Positions 17,919 to 26,217 of a stretch of 56,534 nt of DNA are shown in pieces. Below the pieces are notes generated by a model. That model was given only the letters and a program-made list of their open reading frames with translations. It was not told the DNA's origin and searched no databases. The stretch's first letter is position 1; every line of letters starts with the position of its first letter. This DNA is from an uncultured Verrucomicrobiota bacterium (lineage in GTDB: Bacteria > Verrucomicrobiota > Kiritimatiellia > Kiritimatiellales > Tichowtungiaceae). The DNA lies in NCBI GenBank assembly GCA_903826865.1, contig CAIKGD010000002.1, positions 1 through 56,534 of the forward strand, written 5' to 3'. The translations under genes and the position numbers were made by a program.

Positions 17919-17946
17919 AAGATAGCAGACCCGCGCGCTCGGGCAA
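17919..17946 (-). promoter_or_regulatory. Promoter of tRNA-Glu
   Basis: On the minus strand TTGCCC (17941-17946), a 16-bp spacer and TATCTT (17919-17924) stand about 20 bp before the tRNA. The -10 box resembles those of the other tRNA promoters in the window. Confidence 0.6.
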
Positions 17947-18005
17947 CATAAAATAACGGTTTTTTGATCTGTGCTTTTCAACTGCCCGCTGGCACCATCC
18001 TCCGC

Positions 18006-18196
18006 AGTTCCCGGGGTGCCCGCCTGTCTTTCGGCAGGAAGTACGAATATCGAACAGCGAATTTCGAATGGTTTAAAATTTTATCATTTGAATTTCCGGT
18101 TTGTTCCGAGTTTCGTTTTTCGGATTTAAAATTTGTCCGCGGTGCTGAGATAATACCCGCTGAACCTGATCCGGCTAATACCGGCGAAAGGGAGTG
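18006..18196 (+). promoter_or_regulatory. TPP riboswitch (THI element) with a large P3 insertion
   Basis: The thiamine-pyrophosphate aptamer is recognised by its conserved blocks: CGGGGTGC (18012-18019), GCTGAGATAATACCCG (18145-18160), CTGAACCTGATCCGGCTAA and TACCGGCGAAAGGGA. P1 can form from GTTCCC (18007-18012) and GGGAGT; P2 pairs GGGGT with ACCC; P4/P5 forms from CCGG repeats. P3 is closed by CCGC (18020-18023) and GCGG (18139-18142), and between them lie about 115 nt in place of the usual 5-20, including a dispersed repeat. It controls thiS and probably the whole thiS-thiG-thiH unit. The aptamer core appears complete, so it is likely functional. Confidence 0.9.
18045..18128. repeat. Dispersed GAATATCGAA-type repeat inside the riboswitch P3 arm
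   Basis: GAATATCGAACA opens this stretch exactly as in the repeat at 1516. It continues with GAATTTCGAATGG and ends with TTTCGTTTTTCGGATT, giving AT-rich, self-complementary halves. It fills the P3 loop of the TPP aptamer. Confidence 0.55.
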
Positions 18197-18212
18197 ACGC
18201 ATTGTGCAAAAG

Positions 18213-18241
18213 CTCCCTTCGTAAAACGAACGGGAGTTTTT
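18213..18241 (+). terminator. Riboswitch-controlled terminator overlapping the thiS ribosome site
   Basis: CTCCCTTCGT (18213-18222) pairs with ACGAACGGGAG (one bulged C, ending 18236), followed by TTTTT (18237-18241) directly before the thiS ATG. GGGAG (18232-18236) is also the thiS Shine-Dalgarno sequence. AAGGGAG at 18188-18194, the 3' strand of P1, is exactly complementary to CTCCCTT (18213-18219), which gives the competing antiterminator pairing. Confidence 0.8.
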
Positions 18242-18442
18242 ATGTTTCTGACGGTGAATGGGGAAAAACACGAACACAGCGGCGACGGAACCGTCGCCGC
18301 CCTGCTGACCGAACTCGGCGCAACGCCCGATCACACCGCCCTGACCGTGAACGGCGAGCTGGTTTTTTCCAGACACTGGAAAACCTTCAAATTCAACGAC
18401 GGCGATACCGTCGAAATCCTTACTTTTGTAGGCGGCGGGTGA
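18242..18442 (+). CDS. thiS: Sulfur carrier protein ThiS
   Basis: ThiS is the small ubiquitin-like carrier whose C-terminal glycine is converted to a thiocarboxylate and donates sulfur to the thiazole ring. The 66 residues match the family and end in the required Gly-Gly (VEILTFVGGG). MFLTVNGEKHE at the start and ALTVNGELVFSRHW in the middle are typical. I start at 18242 because the GGGAG site sits 5 bp upstream; the frame extension to 18194 would run through the terminator. A TTCCA-N5-TGGAA dyad lies in the coding sequence at 18367-18381. No thiF, which activates ThiS, is adjacent. Confidence 0.93.
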   Translation: MFLTVNGEKHEHSGDGTVAALLTELGATPDHTALTVNGELVFSRHWKTFKFNDGDTVEILTFVGGG

Positions 18443-18463
18443 GAAAATGATGAGGGATAAACG

Positions 18464-19246
18464 ATGAATGATGAACAAAAAAGCTGGCGGCTCGGCGGCC
18501 ATGAATTCAGTTCCCGGTTAATTCTGGGAACCGGCAAATTTTCCGACGCGGCCACGATGATTAAAGCTATTGAAGCTTCCGGCACTGAACTGGTTACCGT
18601 CGCGCTGCGCCGCTTCAACCGTGAAAAACCCGGTGATGATCTCTGCGCGCCGCTCGCGAAACTCAAAAATATCCGGCTGATGCCCAACACGTCCGGCGCC
18701 ATGAACGCTAAAGAAGCTGTCCGTGCCGCGCAACTCGGACGCGAACTGAGCGGCAGTCCGTTCGTGAAAGTTGAAATCCATCCCAATCCGCACCACCTGA
18801 TGCCCGACGCGATTGAAACCTATCTGGCCGCCAAAGAACTGGCCGCCGACGGTTTTATCGTCCTGCCCTACATTCCGGCCGATCCTGTTCTCGCAAAAAA
18901 ACTCGAAGACGCCGGTTGCGCGGCCGTCATGCCGCTCGGTTCCGCAATCGGCAGCGGCGGCGGACTTTCTACCGCCGACATGATCCGGCTGATCATCCGC
19001 GACAGCAACATTCCCGTCATTGTTGACGCAGGACTGCGCGCGCCGTCCGAAGCGGCCCGCGCCATGGAAATGGGCTGCGCAGCCGTTCTGGTGAACTCCG
19101 CCATCGCCGCCGCCGGAGATCCGGTCGCGATGGCCCGCGCCTTTGCCCTCGGCGTCGAAACCGGCTATGCCGCACGGCAGGCGGGGCTTATGCCGAAGTC
19201 GGACATGGCTGTTACGACGAGTCCCTTAACTTCTTTTCTTCGATAG
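18464..19246 (+). CDS. thiG: Thiazole synthase
   Basis: ThiG forms the thiazole phosphate of thiamine from 1-deoxyxylulose-5-phosphate, dehydroglycine and ThiS thiocarboxylate. The 260 residues show the TIM-barrel order: [38 protein letters not shown], the VKVEIHPNP strand carrying the Schiff-base lysine, [16 protein letters not shown] and [20 protein letters not shown]. The end ([17 protein letters not shown]) is usual. GAGGGA lies ahead of the ATG, 21 bp after thiS. It works with ThiH, next in the operon, which supplies dehydroglycine. Confidence 0.96.
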   Translation: MNDEQKSWRLGGHEFSSRLILGTGKFSDAATMIKAIEASGTELVTVALRRFNREKPGDDLCAPLAKLKNIRLMPNTSGAMNAKEAVRAAQLGRELSGSPFVKVEIHPNPHHLMPDAIETYLAAKELAADGFIVLPYIPADPVLAKKLEDAGCAAVMPLGSAIGSGGGLSTADMIRLIIRDSNIPVIVDAGLRAPSEAARAMEMGCAAVLVNSAIAAAGDPVAMARAFALGVETGYAARQAGLMPKSDMAVTTSPLTSFLR

Positions 19247-19272
19247 GACGGATTGGCCTGATTCGACTGATT

Positions 19273-20379
19273 ATGAAAACTCTTCCCGACTGGCTGAACC
19301 CCGAACCCTGGCTCAACCGGACATTCTCCGCTTCAGAAGTCCGGCAGGCTCTCAGCGCGGAAGCGCCGGACGAAACAACGCTGGCGGCGCTGCTTTCGCC
19401 TGCGGCGGCGGATTTTCTGGAGCCGATGGCGGCGCGCGCTCAGGCGCTGACGCGCCGCCACTTCGGGCGGACGATTCAACTTTATGTTCCGCTTTATCTT
19501 TCCAGCTACTGCTCCGGCGGTTGCGCCTACTGCGGATTCGCCGCCGACCGCCGCACAGACCGGCATGCGCTGACTTTCGAGTCGGCAGCAAAAGAACTGG
19601 ATGCAATCCACGCGATGGGCTTTGAAGAAGTACTGCTGCTGACCGGCGAACGCTCGTCGCAGGCGGATCTCGATTATCTGCGCGAGTGCGTCAGGCTGGC
19701 GGCCCACCGTTTTCATAATGTCACCATCGAAGTTTTTCCGATGGCGGAAGAGGAATACCGCTCGCTGGCGGAAGCCGGCTGCACCGGCGTGACGCTTTAT
19801 CAGGAAACCTATCATCCGGGAACCTACGACCTGATGCACCGCTGGGGACCGAAAAAAGATTTTTTCCGCCGACTGGAAGCTCCGGCGCAGGCGCTGGCGG
19901 GCGGAATGCGTTTTGCCGGAATCGGTGCGCTGCTCGGGCTCGCCGATCCGCGCTACGATATGCTCGCGCTCTACCGCCACGCGCGCTACTTGCAGAAAAC
20001 GTTCTGGCAGGCCGGACTGGCCCTTTCGTTCCCGCGCATCCGCAACGAAGAAGGCGGCTTTATTCCGCCGCATCCGGTGGATGAAAAAATGCTCGCGCAG
20101 ATTATTTTCGCGTTCCGCATCTGCCTGCCGGATGTGCCGCTGGCGCTTTCCACCCGCGAAGGAGCCGCGTTCCGCGACGGCATGGCCGGACTGGGCATCA
20201 ACAAAATGAGCATCGCCAGTAAAACCACCGTCGGCGGCTACGGCGGCGAAGGCTCAAAAGAAGGCCAGTTTGATATCAGCGATGCCCGCAGTCTGGATGA
20301 ATTCTGCGCGATGCTCCGCACAAAACGGCTGGAGCCGGTCTTCAAAAACTGGGACGGCGTTTACCGCCTTACGGCCTGA
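19273..20379 (+). CDS. thiH: 2-iminoacetate synthase (tyrosine lyase) ThiH
   Basis: ThiH is a radical-SAM enzyme that splits tyrosine to dehydroglycine and p-cresol for thiazole synthesis; it is the oxygen-sensitive alternative to the glycine oxidase ThiO. The 368 residues contain the iron-sulfur motif C-S-G-G-C-A-Y-C in YLSSYCSGGCAYCGF, then EVLLLTGERSS, the LYQETYHPGTYD block and the C-terminal ASKTTVGGYGGEGSKEGQFDISD string typical of ThiH. Its use suggests an anaerobic or microaerobic life. The end overlaps the convergent DMT-family gene by 11 bp. Confidence 0.95.
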   Translation: MKTLPDWLNPEPWLNRTFSASEVRQALSAEAPDETTLAALLSPAAADFLEPMAARAQALTRRHFGRTIQLYVPLYLSSYCSGGCAYCGFAADRRTDRHALTFESAAKELDAIHAMGFEEVLLLTGERSSQADLDYLRECVRLAAHRFHNVTIEVFPMAEEEYRSLAEAGCTGVTLYQETYHPGTYDLMHRWGPKKDFFRRLEAPAQALAGGMRFAGIGALLGLADPRYDMLALYRHARYLQKTFWQAGLALSFPRIRNEEGGFIPPHPVDEKMLAQIIFAFRICLPDVPLALSTREGAAFRDGMAGLGINKMSIASKTTVGGYGGEGSKEGQFDISDARSLDEFCAMLRTKRLEPVFKNWDGVYRLTA

Positions 20380-20725
20380 ACATGAAATAGACCGCGCCGA
20401 GAATGCAGAGTCCGGCCCAGAGATAATCCAGCTTGATCGGCTGCTGCATGTAGAAGATGGAAAAAGGCACAAATACCGAGAGCGCGATGACTTCCTGCAT
20501 GATTTTGAGCTGCGGAAGCGAAAGCTGGGTGTAGCCGATCCGGTTGGCCGGAACCTGCAGGAGATATTCAAACAGTGCAATGCCCCAGCTGACCAGCGCG
20601 GCAATAAACCATTTGCGGCCCGCCATGTTGCGCAGGTGGGCGTACCAGGCAAACGTCATGAAGATGTTGGAGAGAGCCAGCAGAAACGCGGACTGTAACG
20701 CGGGGGCAACGGAAATCAGTTTCAT
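20369..20725 (-). CDS. DMT-superfamily membrane protein, DUF486 type
   Basis: A 118-residue integral membrane protein with about four hydrophobic helices. The string QSAFLLALSNIFMTFAWYAHL and the later LVSWGIALFEYLLQVPANRIG with FYMQQPIKLDYLWAGLCILGAVYFMF match the small DUF486 family of the drug/metabolite transporter superfamily. I start at 20725 (AAAGGA upstream on the minus strand); upstream codons to 20878 only shadow thiE. The gene is antisense to the thiamine genes: its 3' end overlaps thiH by 11 bp and its 5' end faces thiE, so it splits the thi cluster. Substrate unknown. Confidence 0.8.
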   Translation of the reverse strand: MKLISVAPALQSAFLLALSNIFMTFAWYAHLRNMAGRKWFIAALVSWGIALFEYLLQVPANRIGYTQLSLPQLKIMQEVIALSVFVPFSIFYMQQPIKLDYLWAGLCILGAVYFMFRP

Positions 20726-20811
20726 AGATCCTTTCGTACGGTAAACAGCGCGGAAGATAGGCTCGCCCAATTCGTTTGAAAAGAGGAAAAACAAAGCTGC
20801 TGGAGAGCATG

Positions 20812-21435
20812 ATGAAAGAAAATTTCGGACTCTATATGGTGATGACCGATCCGGTCGTTGGATACGAAGCCTGCGCACAGGCAGCGGTAAACTGCGGGCT
20901 GCGTTACGTCCAACTGCGGATGAAAAACGCTTCCCGAGCCGCGATTCTGGCCGAGGCCCGCAAGGTTCGCGCCGTCACATCGGGCACCGGCACTTTGTTT
21001 ATTGTGAATGATGACGTCGAACTCGCGTGGGCCGCCGATGCCGACGGCGTCCACCTCGGCCAGAGCGATATGCCGCTCGACGAGGCGCGCAAACTCTGGA
21101 ACGCGCCCGGTAAAATTTTCGGCCTCTCCACGCACAGCGAAGCGCAGGAGCTGTCCGCACGGGCGCTGCAGCCGGATTACATCGGTGTCGGTCCCGTATT
21201 TCCCACGCCAACCAAGGCGGTTGCCGACCCGGCGCTTGGTGTCGAGCGCGCCGGAACCATTATTAAAAACTCGCCGCTCACCTGCGTCGCACTCGGCGGA
21301 CTCGACGAAACCAACCTCGCCGGCGTGCTGAAAGCGGGCGCAGTCAACTTTTGCGCCGTGCGCGCCATCATGCAAAGTCCGGAGCCGGAAAAAGTAATTC
21401 GTACGCTTCAGCAGATCTGGCGTGCTGACGTTTGA
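20812..21435 (+). CDS. thiE: Thiamine-phosphate synthase
   Basis: ThiE joins the pyrimidine and thiazole halves of thiamine. The 207 residues form the expected barrel: LYMVMTDPVVG, YVQLRMKNAS, LFIVNDDVELAWAADADGVHLGQSDMP, IFGLSTHSEAQE, DYIGVGPVFPTPTKA and ALGGLDETNLAGVLKAGAVNFCAVRAI. The pyrophosphate-binding Thr/Lys of PTPTKA is present. I use the second ATG of an ATG-ATG pair (20812), since GGAGAG at 20802-20807 is too close to the first (20809). It is separated from thiH by the antisense DUF486 gene, so it probably has its own promoter and need not be under the riboswitch. Confidence 0.92.
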   Translation: MKENFGLYMVMTDPVVGYEACAQAAVNCGLRYVQLRMKNASRAAILAEARKVRAVTSGTGTLFIVNDDVELAWAADADGVHLGQSDMPLDEARKLWNAPGKIFGLSTHSEAQELSARALQPDYIGVGPVFPTPTKAVADPALGVERAGTIIKNSPLTCVALGGLDETNLAGVLKAGAVNFCAVRAIMQSPEPEKVIRTLQQIWRADV

Positions 21436-21470
21436 GTTCCAATGCATATAATAAAGACAGGGGAAAATAT

Positions 21471-22412
21471 ATGCCCATGAAAACAGCAAAATCGCTTCTT
21501 CTTACTCTCATTATCGCCGCGCCTCTGCTGACGGTGAGCGCCGCGCCGAAGGAAACGACGGGTGCCGGCAATGCTCCCGATGACACAGCCAGGATGTCGT
21601 CCGAGCCGGGGAAAAAATTTGTTTACAAGCAGTCGGGCGGGGTTCCGCAGGAACTGGAGATTTATTTCCCCGCCGGATGGGATGCGGCGAAACATAAGGT
21701 TCCCGGAGTCATCCTGTTTCACGGCGGAGCCTGGGTTGACGGCGATCTGGATCAGTTCCGCTACGCCTGCCAGCACCTCGCCGGCCGCGGCCTTGTTGCC
21801 GCCACGGCAAACTACCGGATGATTCCGAGAGAAGATCGTGCCGCTCTGCCCGAAGGCGAATCCTATAAGCGCGTCTGCATCACCGATGCGAAGAGCGCGA
21901 TCCGCTGGATGAAGCAGCACGCGGCGGAACTCGGCATTGATCCGCAGCGGCTTATCACCGGCGGCGGTTCGGCGGGCGGTCACATTGCCGTGCTGGCCAC
22001 AACCACTCCGGAACTGAACGATCCGAACGATCCGCCGGGATTCGATACCGGCGTTGCGGCCTATCTGCTGTTCAATCCTGCTTTCCAGCCGGACGACCAT
22101 ACCGATGCCGCCATAGATGTTTTTCAGCACCTTACCGCAGACCTTCCGCCGGCCATCTTTTTCTTCGGGGATGGCGATCTCAAATTCAAACCGGGCGGGG
22201 ATGCGGTGTTCGAACGGTTCAAAGCCTTGGGCCGCACCGGCTCGGAGTTCTGGATCGCCAAGGGTCAAAAACATGGCTTTTTCAACCGTCCGCCATGGCA
22301 GAATATGACGATGGGTCAAGCCGACCGTTTTCTTGTAAAGCAAGGTTTGCTTACAGGTTCCGGCACACCGGCTCCTCCCCGGAATGGCGAAAAACTTGTT
22401 CAGGTTCCTTAA
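21471..22412 (+). CDS. Secreted alpha/beta hydrolase (BD-FAE-like esterase)
   Basis: A 313-residue serine hydrolase with a signal peptide (MPMKTAKSLLLTLIIAAPLLTVSA). The oxyanion motif HGGAW is at 84-88 and the nucleophile Ser167 in GGGSAGGH. FFGDGDLKFKPG and GQKHGFFN near the end probably carry the acidic residue and the histidine. This is the esterase/lipase type common among polysaccharide-degrading bacteria, where such enzymes remove acetyl or feruloyl groups. The ATG at 21471 follows ACAGGGG by 7 bp; the frame from 21432 would overlap thiE by 4 bp but lacks a ribosome site. The substrate is unknown. Confidence 0.85.
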   Translation: MPMKTAKSLLLTLIIAAPLLTVSAAPKETTGAGNAPDDTARMSSEPGKKFVYKQSGGVPQELEIYFPAGWDAAKHKVPGVILFHGGAWVDGDLDQFRYACQHLAGRGLVAATANYRMIPREDRAALPEGESYKRVCITDAKSAIRWMKQHAAELGIDPQRLITGGGSAGGHIAVLATTTPELNDPNDPPGFDTGVAAYLLFNPAFQPDDHTDAAIDVFQHLTADLPPAIFFFGDGDLKFKPGGDAVFERFKALGRTGSEFWIAKGQKHGFFNRPPWQNMTMGQADRFLVKQGLLTGSGTPAPPRNGEKLVQVP

Positions 22413-22449
22413 CTCCCGTTGCTGAAATTGAAAGTAATCCGCACCTCCA

Positions 22450-22476
22450 ATGTTTGGAATAATAGTTTCCAAACAT
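22450..22476. repeat. Perfect 10-bp dyad upstream of the S41 protease gene
   Basis: ATGTTTGGAA (22450-22459) and TTCCAAACAT (22467-22476) are separated by 7 bp. The dyad lies 46 bp before the protease ATG, where an operator would be expected. It is the inside-out form of the TTCCA/TGGAA dyad found elsewhere. Confidence 0.6.
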
Positions 22477-22522
22477 CGGAACAAATCAGCTAGTCTCTCA
22501 GGAATTTTCCAAGGGAAATACC

Positions 22523-23758
22523 ATGAAACTCAAAATTGCCGTTTTTTTGTCCGTGCTTTTCGCCTTCGCCGCCGCGCCGCGCGCAGCGGAATCCTACACC
22601 AACGCCTACGAGGCGATTGCGCTTTTCACCAAGGTGCTCGAAGAGGTGCACCGCAGTTATGTAGACACCAATGAGTCGGGCTACGATTCGCTGATCCGCC
22701 ATGCGATGACCGGCATGCTTCAGGATCTTGACCCCTACAGCCAGTTCATGGATGAAGAGTTCTATGAAGACCTGAAGGATGATACGGCCGGACGCTTCAG
22801 CGGCGTCGGGCTGGTCGTGAGCATGAAAGACGGCCTGCTGACGGTCGTATCGCCGATGGAAGATACGCCGGCGTTCCGCGCCGGACTGCTGTCAGGCGAT
22901 ATTATTGTCGAAATTGACGGTGCGGAAACGCGCACGATGGTGCTTGCCGAGGCCGTCAAAAAAATGCGCGGCGAAGCCGGAACGGTTGTGAAACTGAAAG
23001 CGGCCCGGCCTTCAACACATGCGGTAAAGGAACACATTCTTACCCGAGAGGAGATTGCCGTGGCGAGCGTGAAGGACGCGAAGCTGTTCGAAGACAGCAT
23101 CGGCTACATCCGTATCACCCAGTTCAACGAACCGACGGCAGAGGATTTGAAAAAGGAACTGAAGAAGCTGTCGGAGCAGAAAATGAAGGCGCTGGTACTC
23201 GACCTGCGCGGGAATCCGGGCGGTCTGCTGACCGCCGCCGCGGGCGTGTCGGAACTCTTTCTGCCGCGCGGCGATCTGATTGTTTTCACCAAAGGCCGCA
23301 CATCCGATAAAGAGCAGCAGAGCTTTAAGTCGGCCGGCCATACGCATTACACGGATTTCCCGATGGTTATTCTGGTTAACGGCGGCAGCGCCAGCGCCGC
23401 AGAAATTGTCTCCGGCGCACTGCAGGATCATAAACGTGCGGTACTGGTTGGCGAAAAAACGTTCGGTAAAGGTTCCGTGCAAAGCATCCTGCCGCTTGAA
23501 AACGGCGCGGCGATCAAGCTGACCACCGCCAAATACTACACTCCCGGAGAGCGGGTCATTCATGGACACGGCATTGAGCCGGACGTCAAAGTGGAAATGA
23601 ATCCCGAAGACCTCTTTAAAATCCGCATGAAGCAGGCAAAAAAAGCGGGCGAAACGGATATCACACTTCCGGTCGAACCTGAAATCCGCGACATTCAGCT
23701 CGACTACGCCATCGGCACGCTCAAGGGCATGATGATCCAGCAGGAATGGATGAAGTGA
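22523..23758 (+). CDS. Carboxy-terminal processing protease (S41 family, PDZ domain)
   Basis: A 411-residue periplasmic serine protease of the CtpA/Prc type, which trims or degrades proteins from their C-terminus. A signal peptide (to about residue 21) is followed by an N-terminal helical part, a PDZ domain at about 90-165 (GVGLVVSMKDG, SPAFRAGLLSGDIIVEIDG-like order), and the catalytic core: LDLRGNPGGLL, the Ser in GGSASAAEIVSGALQD (289-291) and Lys316 in KTFGKGSVQ. This Ser-Lys dyad defines the family. A perfect 10-bp dyad lies upstream. The 3' end overlaps tsaD by 13 bp, so the two are coupled. Confidence 0.93.
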   Translation: MKLKIAVFLSVLFAFAAAPRAAESYTNAYEAIALFTKVLEEVHRSYVDTNESGYDSLIRHAMTGMLQDLDPYSQFMDEEFYEDLKDDTAGRFSGVGLVVSMKDGLLTVVSPMEDTPAFRAGLLSGDIIVEIDGAETRTMVLAEAVKKMRGEAGTVVKLKAARPSTHAVKEHILTREEIAVASVKDAKLFEDSIGYIRITQFNEPTAEDLKKELKKLSEQKMKALVLDLRGNPGGLLTAAAGVSELFLPRGDLIVFTKGRTSDKEQQSFKSAGHTHYTDFPMVILVNGGSASAAEIVSGALQDHKRAVLVGEKTFGKGSVQSILPLENGAAIKLTTAKYYTPGERVIHGHGIEPDVKVEMNPEDLFKIRMKQAKKAGETDITLPVEPEIRDIQLDYAIGTLKGMMIQQEWMK

Positions 23759-24813
23759 TTCTTCTCGGTATAGAAACCTCGTGCGACGAGACCGCCGCCG
23801 CCGTGCTGGTTGACGGTGCCGTGCGTTCAAACATCATCTATTCACAGATTGCCCAGCACGCGCCGTATGGCGGCGTCGTACCGGAAATCGCCTCGCGCGA
23901 CCACGTTCGAAAACTGCCGGGCATTATCAGAGAGGCGATGCAGGGTGCCGGCAGCTCCTTTGAACAGCTCGACGGTATTGCGGTGACGTACGGCCCCGGC
24001 CTTTCCAGCTCGCTGCTGATCGGTTATTCCGCCGCGCGGGCGCTCAGTCAGCGGCTCGGCATTCCGCTCACCGGTGTGCATCATCACGAAGGCCATATTT
24101 ACTCGGTTTTCCTGAGCGAAAAACCGCCCGTACTCGACGGCGCTTTTCCAATGATGGTGCTGCTCGTCTCCGGCGGCGACACCAAGCTGGTTTATATGAA
24201 AGCGCCCGGCTGTTACGAAATTATCGGACAGACGATCGACGACGCGGCGGGCGAAGCGCTCGACAAAGGCGCGATGCTGCTCGGCCTCGGCTATCCTGGC
24301 GGCCCGGTCATTCAGAAAACCGCCGAGGGCGGAAACCCGCGGGCCGTGCGTTTCCCGCGCGGACTCGACAATCCCGGCGGCGAATGGAAATACACGTTCG
24401 ACCGCAAACTCTGTTTCAGCTTCAGCGGACTAAAAACCGCCCTGCTCTACCACGTGCAACATCATCCCGAATCGCTGAAAGACGAAACCGCCAAACGGAA
24501 TTTGATCGCCAGTTATCAGGAAGCTGTCGCCGATGCGCTTGCCGTGCGCATCGAACGGGCGCTGGAACTGTATGACTGCGTTTCGTTCGCCTGCGCGGGC
24601 GGCGTATCACTCAATAAAGTTCTGCGCGAAAAACTCGGAAAACTTTCGGAAAAATGCGGCGTACCGCTGAAACTCTCCTCGCCGAAACTTTGTACGGACA
24701 ACGCCGCCATGGTCGCCGGTGCCGCTTTTATCCGGCAAAGCCTCGGCCATCCGTTTATTCTGCCGGACGATGTAAATCCAAATCTGCGGCTGGAGAACTG
24801 GGATAACACTTGA
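23746..24813 (+). CDS. tsaD: tRNA N6-adenosine threonylcarbamoyltransferase
   Basis: TsaD transfers the threonylcarbamoyl group from the TsaC product onto A37 of tRNA. The 355 residues show the ASKHA fold: LGIETSCDETAAAV, YGGVVPEIASRDH, TYGPGLSSSLLIG, and the metal-binding His113 and His117 in HHHEGHIYS. LVSGGDTKLVYM, GEALDKGAMLLGLGYPGGP and CAGGVSLNKVLREKL follow. The start (ATG at 23746) lies inside the protease gene; GTG at 23755 is an alternative. The promoter of tRNA-Gly overlaps its stop codon. Confidence 0.95.
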   Translation: MDEVILLGIETSCDETAAAVLVDGAVRSNIIYSQIAQHAPYGGVVPEIASRDHVRKLPGIIREAMQGAGSSFEQLDGIAVTYGPGLSSSLLIGYSAARALSQRLGIPLTGVHHHEGHIYSVFLSEKPPVLDGAFPMMVLLVSGGDTKLVYMKAPGCYEIIGQTIDDAAGEALDKGAMLLGLGYPGGPVIQKTAEGGNPRAVRFPRGLDNPGGEWKYTFDRKLCFSFSGLKTALLYHVQHHPESLKDETAKRNLIASYQEAVADALAVRIERALELYDCVSFACAGGVSLNKVLREKLGKLSEKCGVPLKLSSPKLCTDNAAMVAGAAFIRQSLGHPFILPDDVNPNLRLENWDNT

Positions 24814-24838
24814 CGCTCAAAAGGCGGCAGACTACCTT
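24810..24838 (+). promoter_or_regulatory. Promoter of tRNA-Gly
   Basis: TTGACG (24810-24815), a 17-bp spacer and TACCTT (24833-24838) precede the tRNA by 15 bp. The -35 box overlaps the tsaD stop codon. Confidence 0.65.
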
Positions 24839-24853
24839 ATCCGCCCTTTCATT

Positions 24854-24927
<74 letters not shown>

Positions 24928-25055
24928 CTTTGGACTCGGATATTCCCCAAAGACGGGGGCAAGGACGATTCAAAAACCAACGGAATTTTTTCCCATGTTC
25001 GGGAAAAAGGTGTATAAAGCGCTCCAATATTTGGAAGCGTCCCCGGAGAACGGTT

Positions 25056-26138
25056 ATGAGCAGTACATTCGGCACACTTTTCAGGGTAACTACGTTCGGC
25101 GAGTCGCACGGCAAGGCCGTCGGCGCGATTGTGGACGGATGCCCGTCAAATCTTCCGCTGACAGAAGCAGATATTCAACCGCAACTCAACCGCCGCCGGC
25201 CCGGACAGAGTACGCTGACTACTCCGCGCGATGAAGCGGATGCGGCGACAATTCTTTCCGGCACTGAAAACGGCATTACGCTCGGAACACCGATCGCTCT
25301 TTCGGTGAACAACCTTGATCAGCGTCCCGGCGATTACGGCGACCTGACTGCCGTACCGCGGCCATCGCATGCGGATTACACCTATTTGATGAAGTATGGC
25401 GTGAAAGCGGCGAGCGGCGGCGGGCGGGCGAGCGCCCGCGAAACAATCGGCCGTGTAGCGGCAGGCGCAATTGCAGAAAAGTGGCTGAAGATGCGTTTCG
25501 GTTCGGTCGCGATTGTCGCCTATGTCAGTTCGGTCGGTAAAATTGCCGCGCCGGACATTGTCGCAGAACGGCTGACGCGCGAACTGGTGGATGCCAATCT
25601 GGTGCGCTGTCCCGATACCGATACCGCGCAGAAAATGATCGCCGCGATCGAAAAGGCGCGCGACGAAAAAGATTCACTGGGCGGTACACTGACCTGCATC
25701 TGCAGCGGGTTCCCCGGCGGACTTGGCGAACCGGTGTTTGATAAACTGGAGGCCAGACTGGCGCAGGCCATGCTTTCAATTCCGGCGGTGAAAGGTTTTG
25801 AGATCGGTTCCGGGTTCGCCGGCACACTGATGCGCGGTTCGCAGCATAATGATGTTTTTGTCCGGAAGGGCGAACGGCTTGGCACTAAAACGAATTTCAG
25901 CGGCGGTGTACAGGGCGGGATTACTAACGGCGAGCCGGTGGTGTTCCGGATTGCGATCAAACCGGTGGCGACCATCGGACAGCCGCAGCAGACCAGCAAC
26001 CTGAACGGAAAAGCTGTTACGCTCGAAGCTAAAGGCCGCCACGATCCGTGCGTATTGCCGCGCGCAGTTCCGATTGTGGAGGCCATGGCCGCACTGGTGC
26101 TGGCCGATGCCGCACTGCGGCAGGAATATCGTGTTTGA
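25056..26138 (+). CDS. aroC: Chorismate synthase
   Basis: AroC removes phosphate from EPSP to make chorismate, the branch point of aromatic amino acid synthesis; it needs reduced FMN. The 360 residues match the family. Signatures are [68 protein letters not shown], and [17 protein letters not shown] in the form GGITNGEPV. The start at 25056 is set by GGAG at 25045-25048. A small CCAA-TAT-TTGG dyad (25024-25034) sits in the leader. It is a single gene after tRNA-Gly; no other shikimate gene is near. Confidence 0.96.
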   Translation: MSSTFGTLFRVTTFGESHGKAVGAIVDGCPSNLPLTEADIQPQLNRRRPGQSTLTTPRDEADAATILSGTENGITLGTPIALSVNNLDQRPGDYGDLTAVPRPSHADYTYLMKYGVKAASGGGRASARETIGRVAAGAIAEKWLKMRFGSVAIVAYVSSVGKIAAPDIVAERLTRELVDANLVRCPDTDTAQKMIAAIEKARDEKDSLGGTLTCICSGFPGGLGEPVFDKLEARLAQAMLSIPAVKGFEIGSGFAGTLMRGSQHNDVFVRKGERLGTKTNFSGGVQGGITNGEPVVFRIAIKPVATIGQPQQTSNLNGKAVTLEAKGRHDPCVLPRAVPIVEAMAALVLADAALRQEYRV

Positions 26139-26217
26139 ATGCGGCTTGTTTTTTTGCACGCCGGGATTACCCTGCCCGTTCTGTCTTTCTTTTTTGCAGC
26201 AGGCGGGTTTCACGTAC

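Noticed and set aside
24987-25008. TTTTTCCC/GGGAAAAA hairpin in the aroC leader as a terminator
   Set aside because: The stem is mostly A-T and lacks a following T tract on either strand; it may be incidental.
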